NCBI GenBank assembly: GCA_003524365.1 | Contig: DQHS01000208.1 | Coordinates: 2,056 to 8,902 of the forward strand | DNA length: 6,847 nt | Origin: Cellvibrio sp. | GTDB taxonomy: Bacteria > Pseudomonadota > Gammaproteobacteria > Pseudomonadales > Cellvibrionaceae | Reading direction: 5' to 3' | In this document: piece by piece, positions 6,038 to 6,847 of the stretch | Numbering within the stretch: position 1 is the first letter of the stretch | Layout: each line of letters starts with the position of its first letter | Position numbers and translations under genes: made by a program | Notes under the pieces: model-generated | Databases searched by the model: none | What the model was told of the DNA's origin: nothing | What the model saw: the letters and a program-made list of their open reading frames with translations, nothing else

Positions 6038-6080
6038 CTACGATTATTGCCACGTAGGGGTGCAATTCATTGCGCCCATT
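6015..6080. repeat. REP doublet (BIME-like), copy 2
   Basis: Arm A (6015-6041) is identical to copy 1 arm A over its full 27 bp, and 28 bp counting the preceding A. Its palindrome is 6018-6037, followed by CTAC. Arm B (6054-6080) begins GTAG, and its palindrome GGGTGCAATTCATTGCGCCC (6058-6077) has a G-T wobble pair. The spacer is 12 nt (6042-6053) and unrelated to the 21-nt spacer of copy 1. The orientation is the same as copy 1, 884 bp away, so the two doublets are direct repeats bracketing the ATPase gene. Similarity in the tail runs to about 6095. The intergenic remainder (5945-6013 and 6096-6119) shows no clear promoter for the ATPase. Confidence 0.85.
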
Positions 6081-6119
6081 CACTGCACCATTTAAAGAGT
6101 CAATTTGTTTTAGGGTTTC

Positions 6120-6847
6120 CTAAAATAAATCCTCAATCGATAAATAGCGCTCACCGCTATCGTAACTAAAAATAATTACGCGGCTGCCGGCTTTCATCTC
6201 GGCTTGTTTTTGGGCAACGGCGGCGAGGGTGGCGCCGGAAGAAATACCGACAAAAATCCCTTCTTTTAACGCGCATTGGCGAGCCATTTCAAATGCTGCT
6301 TCTTCGCTGACGAGGATGGTACCGTCGAGGGTGTCTTTATTTAATACTTGCGGAATAAAACCGGCACCGATTCCCTGAATGCGATGCAAGCCTTTTTGGC
6401 CGCCGCTAATCACGGGAGATTTTTCTGGTTCAACCGCGAAAGTTTTAAAATGGGGATAGGCTTGCTTGAGTATTTCGCTGCAACCGCTGATGTGACCGCC
6501 GGTGCCGACGCCGGTAATCATATAGTCGAGGCCATCGGGGAAATCAGCGAGAATTTCCCGTGCAGTGGTGGTGCGATGTATCTCGACATTCGCAGGGTTG
6601 TTGAATTGTTGTGGCATCCAACTATTGGCATTTTCGGCGAGTAATTCATTGGCTTTGGCGATACAGCCACCCATGCCGAGTTCTTTGGGTGTGAGCACTA
6701 ATTCGGCGCCCAGCGCTTTCATATTTTTGCGGCGTTCGACTGACATAGATTCCGGCATGGTGAGTATCAGGCGATAACCTTTGACTGCACAGACGAGTGC
6801 GAGGCCAATACCGGTATTGCCCGAGGTGGGTTCGATGATGACGGTAT
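6120..6847 (-). CDS. cysK: Cysteine synthase A (O-acetylserine sulfhydrylase), 5' end outside window
   Basis: The frame is open on the - strand from the right edge to TAG at 6120-6122, giving 241 visible residues. An ATG at 6756-6758 is internal, because EPTSGNTGIGLA lies upstream of it (6795-6830 region). The enzyme is PLP-dependent and makes L-cysteine from O-acetylserine and sulfide in the cytoplasm, the last step of assimilation. Visible motifs are TSGNTG, the asparagine/substrate loop (visible 7-12), MPESMSVERRKNMKALGAELVLT, FNNPANVEIHRTTTAREI, the phosphate-binding GVGTGGH, HRIQGIGAGFIP, GISSGA, and YDSGERYLS at the end. The phrase IQGIGAGFIP points to CysK rather than CysM. Roughly 65-70 N-terminal residues, including the PLP lysine, are beyond the edge. 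The C-terminus stops at SIEDLF, shorter than E. coli CysK. A REP doublet follows. Confidence 0.93.
   Translation of the reverse strand, partial: TVIIEPTSGNTGIGLALVCAVKGYRLILTMPESMSVERRKNMKALGAELVLTPKELGMGGCIAKANELLAENANSWMPQQFNNPANVEIHRTTTAREILADFPDGLDYMITGVGTGGHISGCSEILKQAYPHFKTFAVEPEKSPVISGGQKGLHRIQGIGAGFIPQVLNKDTLDGTILVSEEAAFEMARQCALKEGIFVGISSGATLAAVAQKQAEMKAGSRVIIFSYDSGERYLSIEDLF

Noticed and set aside
5131..6080. CRISPR array or terminal inverted repeats of a single transposon around the ATPase gene
   Set aside because: There are only two copies, they are direct rather than inverted relative to each other, each is internally palindromic, and there is no transposase or cas gene between or near them.
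6756..6758. ATG as the start of cysK
   Set aside because: The TSGNTG substrate loop is encoded in frame upstream of it, so the gene runs off the right edge.
6348..6777. Two open frames on the + strand (98 and 70 codons)
   Set aside because: Both are antisense to cysK, whose motifs are unambiguous.

Overview
The window looks like chromosomal DNA from a plant-polysaccharide-degrading gammaproteobacterium, most likely Cellvibrio or a close relative (Cellvibrionaceae). The grounds are an exported GH51 arabinofuranosidase resembling what I remember of Cellvibrio Abf51A, a GH3 glucosidase tail, a DinB whose N-terminus is almost that of E. coli, and a LexA box of the gammaproteobacterial CTGT-N8-ACAG type. 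The genus is inferred from memory of the protein families, not from a search.

Layout, left to right. (1) Positions 1-587 (+): the C-terminal end of a GH3 beta-glucosidase-like enzyme, closed by a strong hairpin terminator at 615-640. (2) Positions 752-1891 (+): a lipoprotein of the serine beta-lactamase / penicillin-binding-protein-like family, more AT-rich than its neighbours, followed by an AT-rich inverted repeat at 1914-1979. (3) Positions 2099-3250 (-): dinB, the SOS translesion polymerase Pol IV, with a perfect LexA box 49 nt before its start codon. (4) Positions 3251-3545: a divergent control region shared by dinB and the next gene, with a sugar-regulator-like palindrome set between a plausible -35 and -10. 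(5) Positions 3546-5096 (+): a secreted GH51 alpha-L-arabinofuranosidase. (6) Positions 5246-5932 (-): an orphan ParA/MinD-type ATPase. (7) Position 6120 to the right edge (-): the C-terminal three quarters of cysteine synthase (cysK).

The most notable non-coding structure is a pair of repeats at 5131-5205 and 6015-6080, one on each side of the ATPase gene. Each consists of two GTAG-headed palindromes placed head to head. This is the architecture of REP doublets (BIMEs) mobilised by RAYT transposases. The repeats also appear to serve as terminators: for the arabinofuranosidase on the + strand, and for the ATPase and cysK on the - strand.

Functionally the window is mixed. The two glycoside hydrolases belong to plant cell-wall use. 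dinB and cysK are housekeeping or stress genes. The serine hydrolase and the orphan ATPase have no partner genes here. I see no CRISPR array, tRNA, rRNA, integrase or transposase gene. No multigene defence system is visible.
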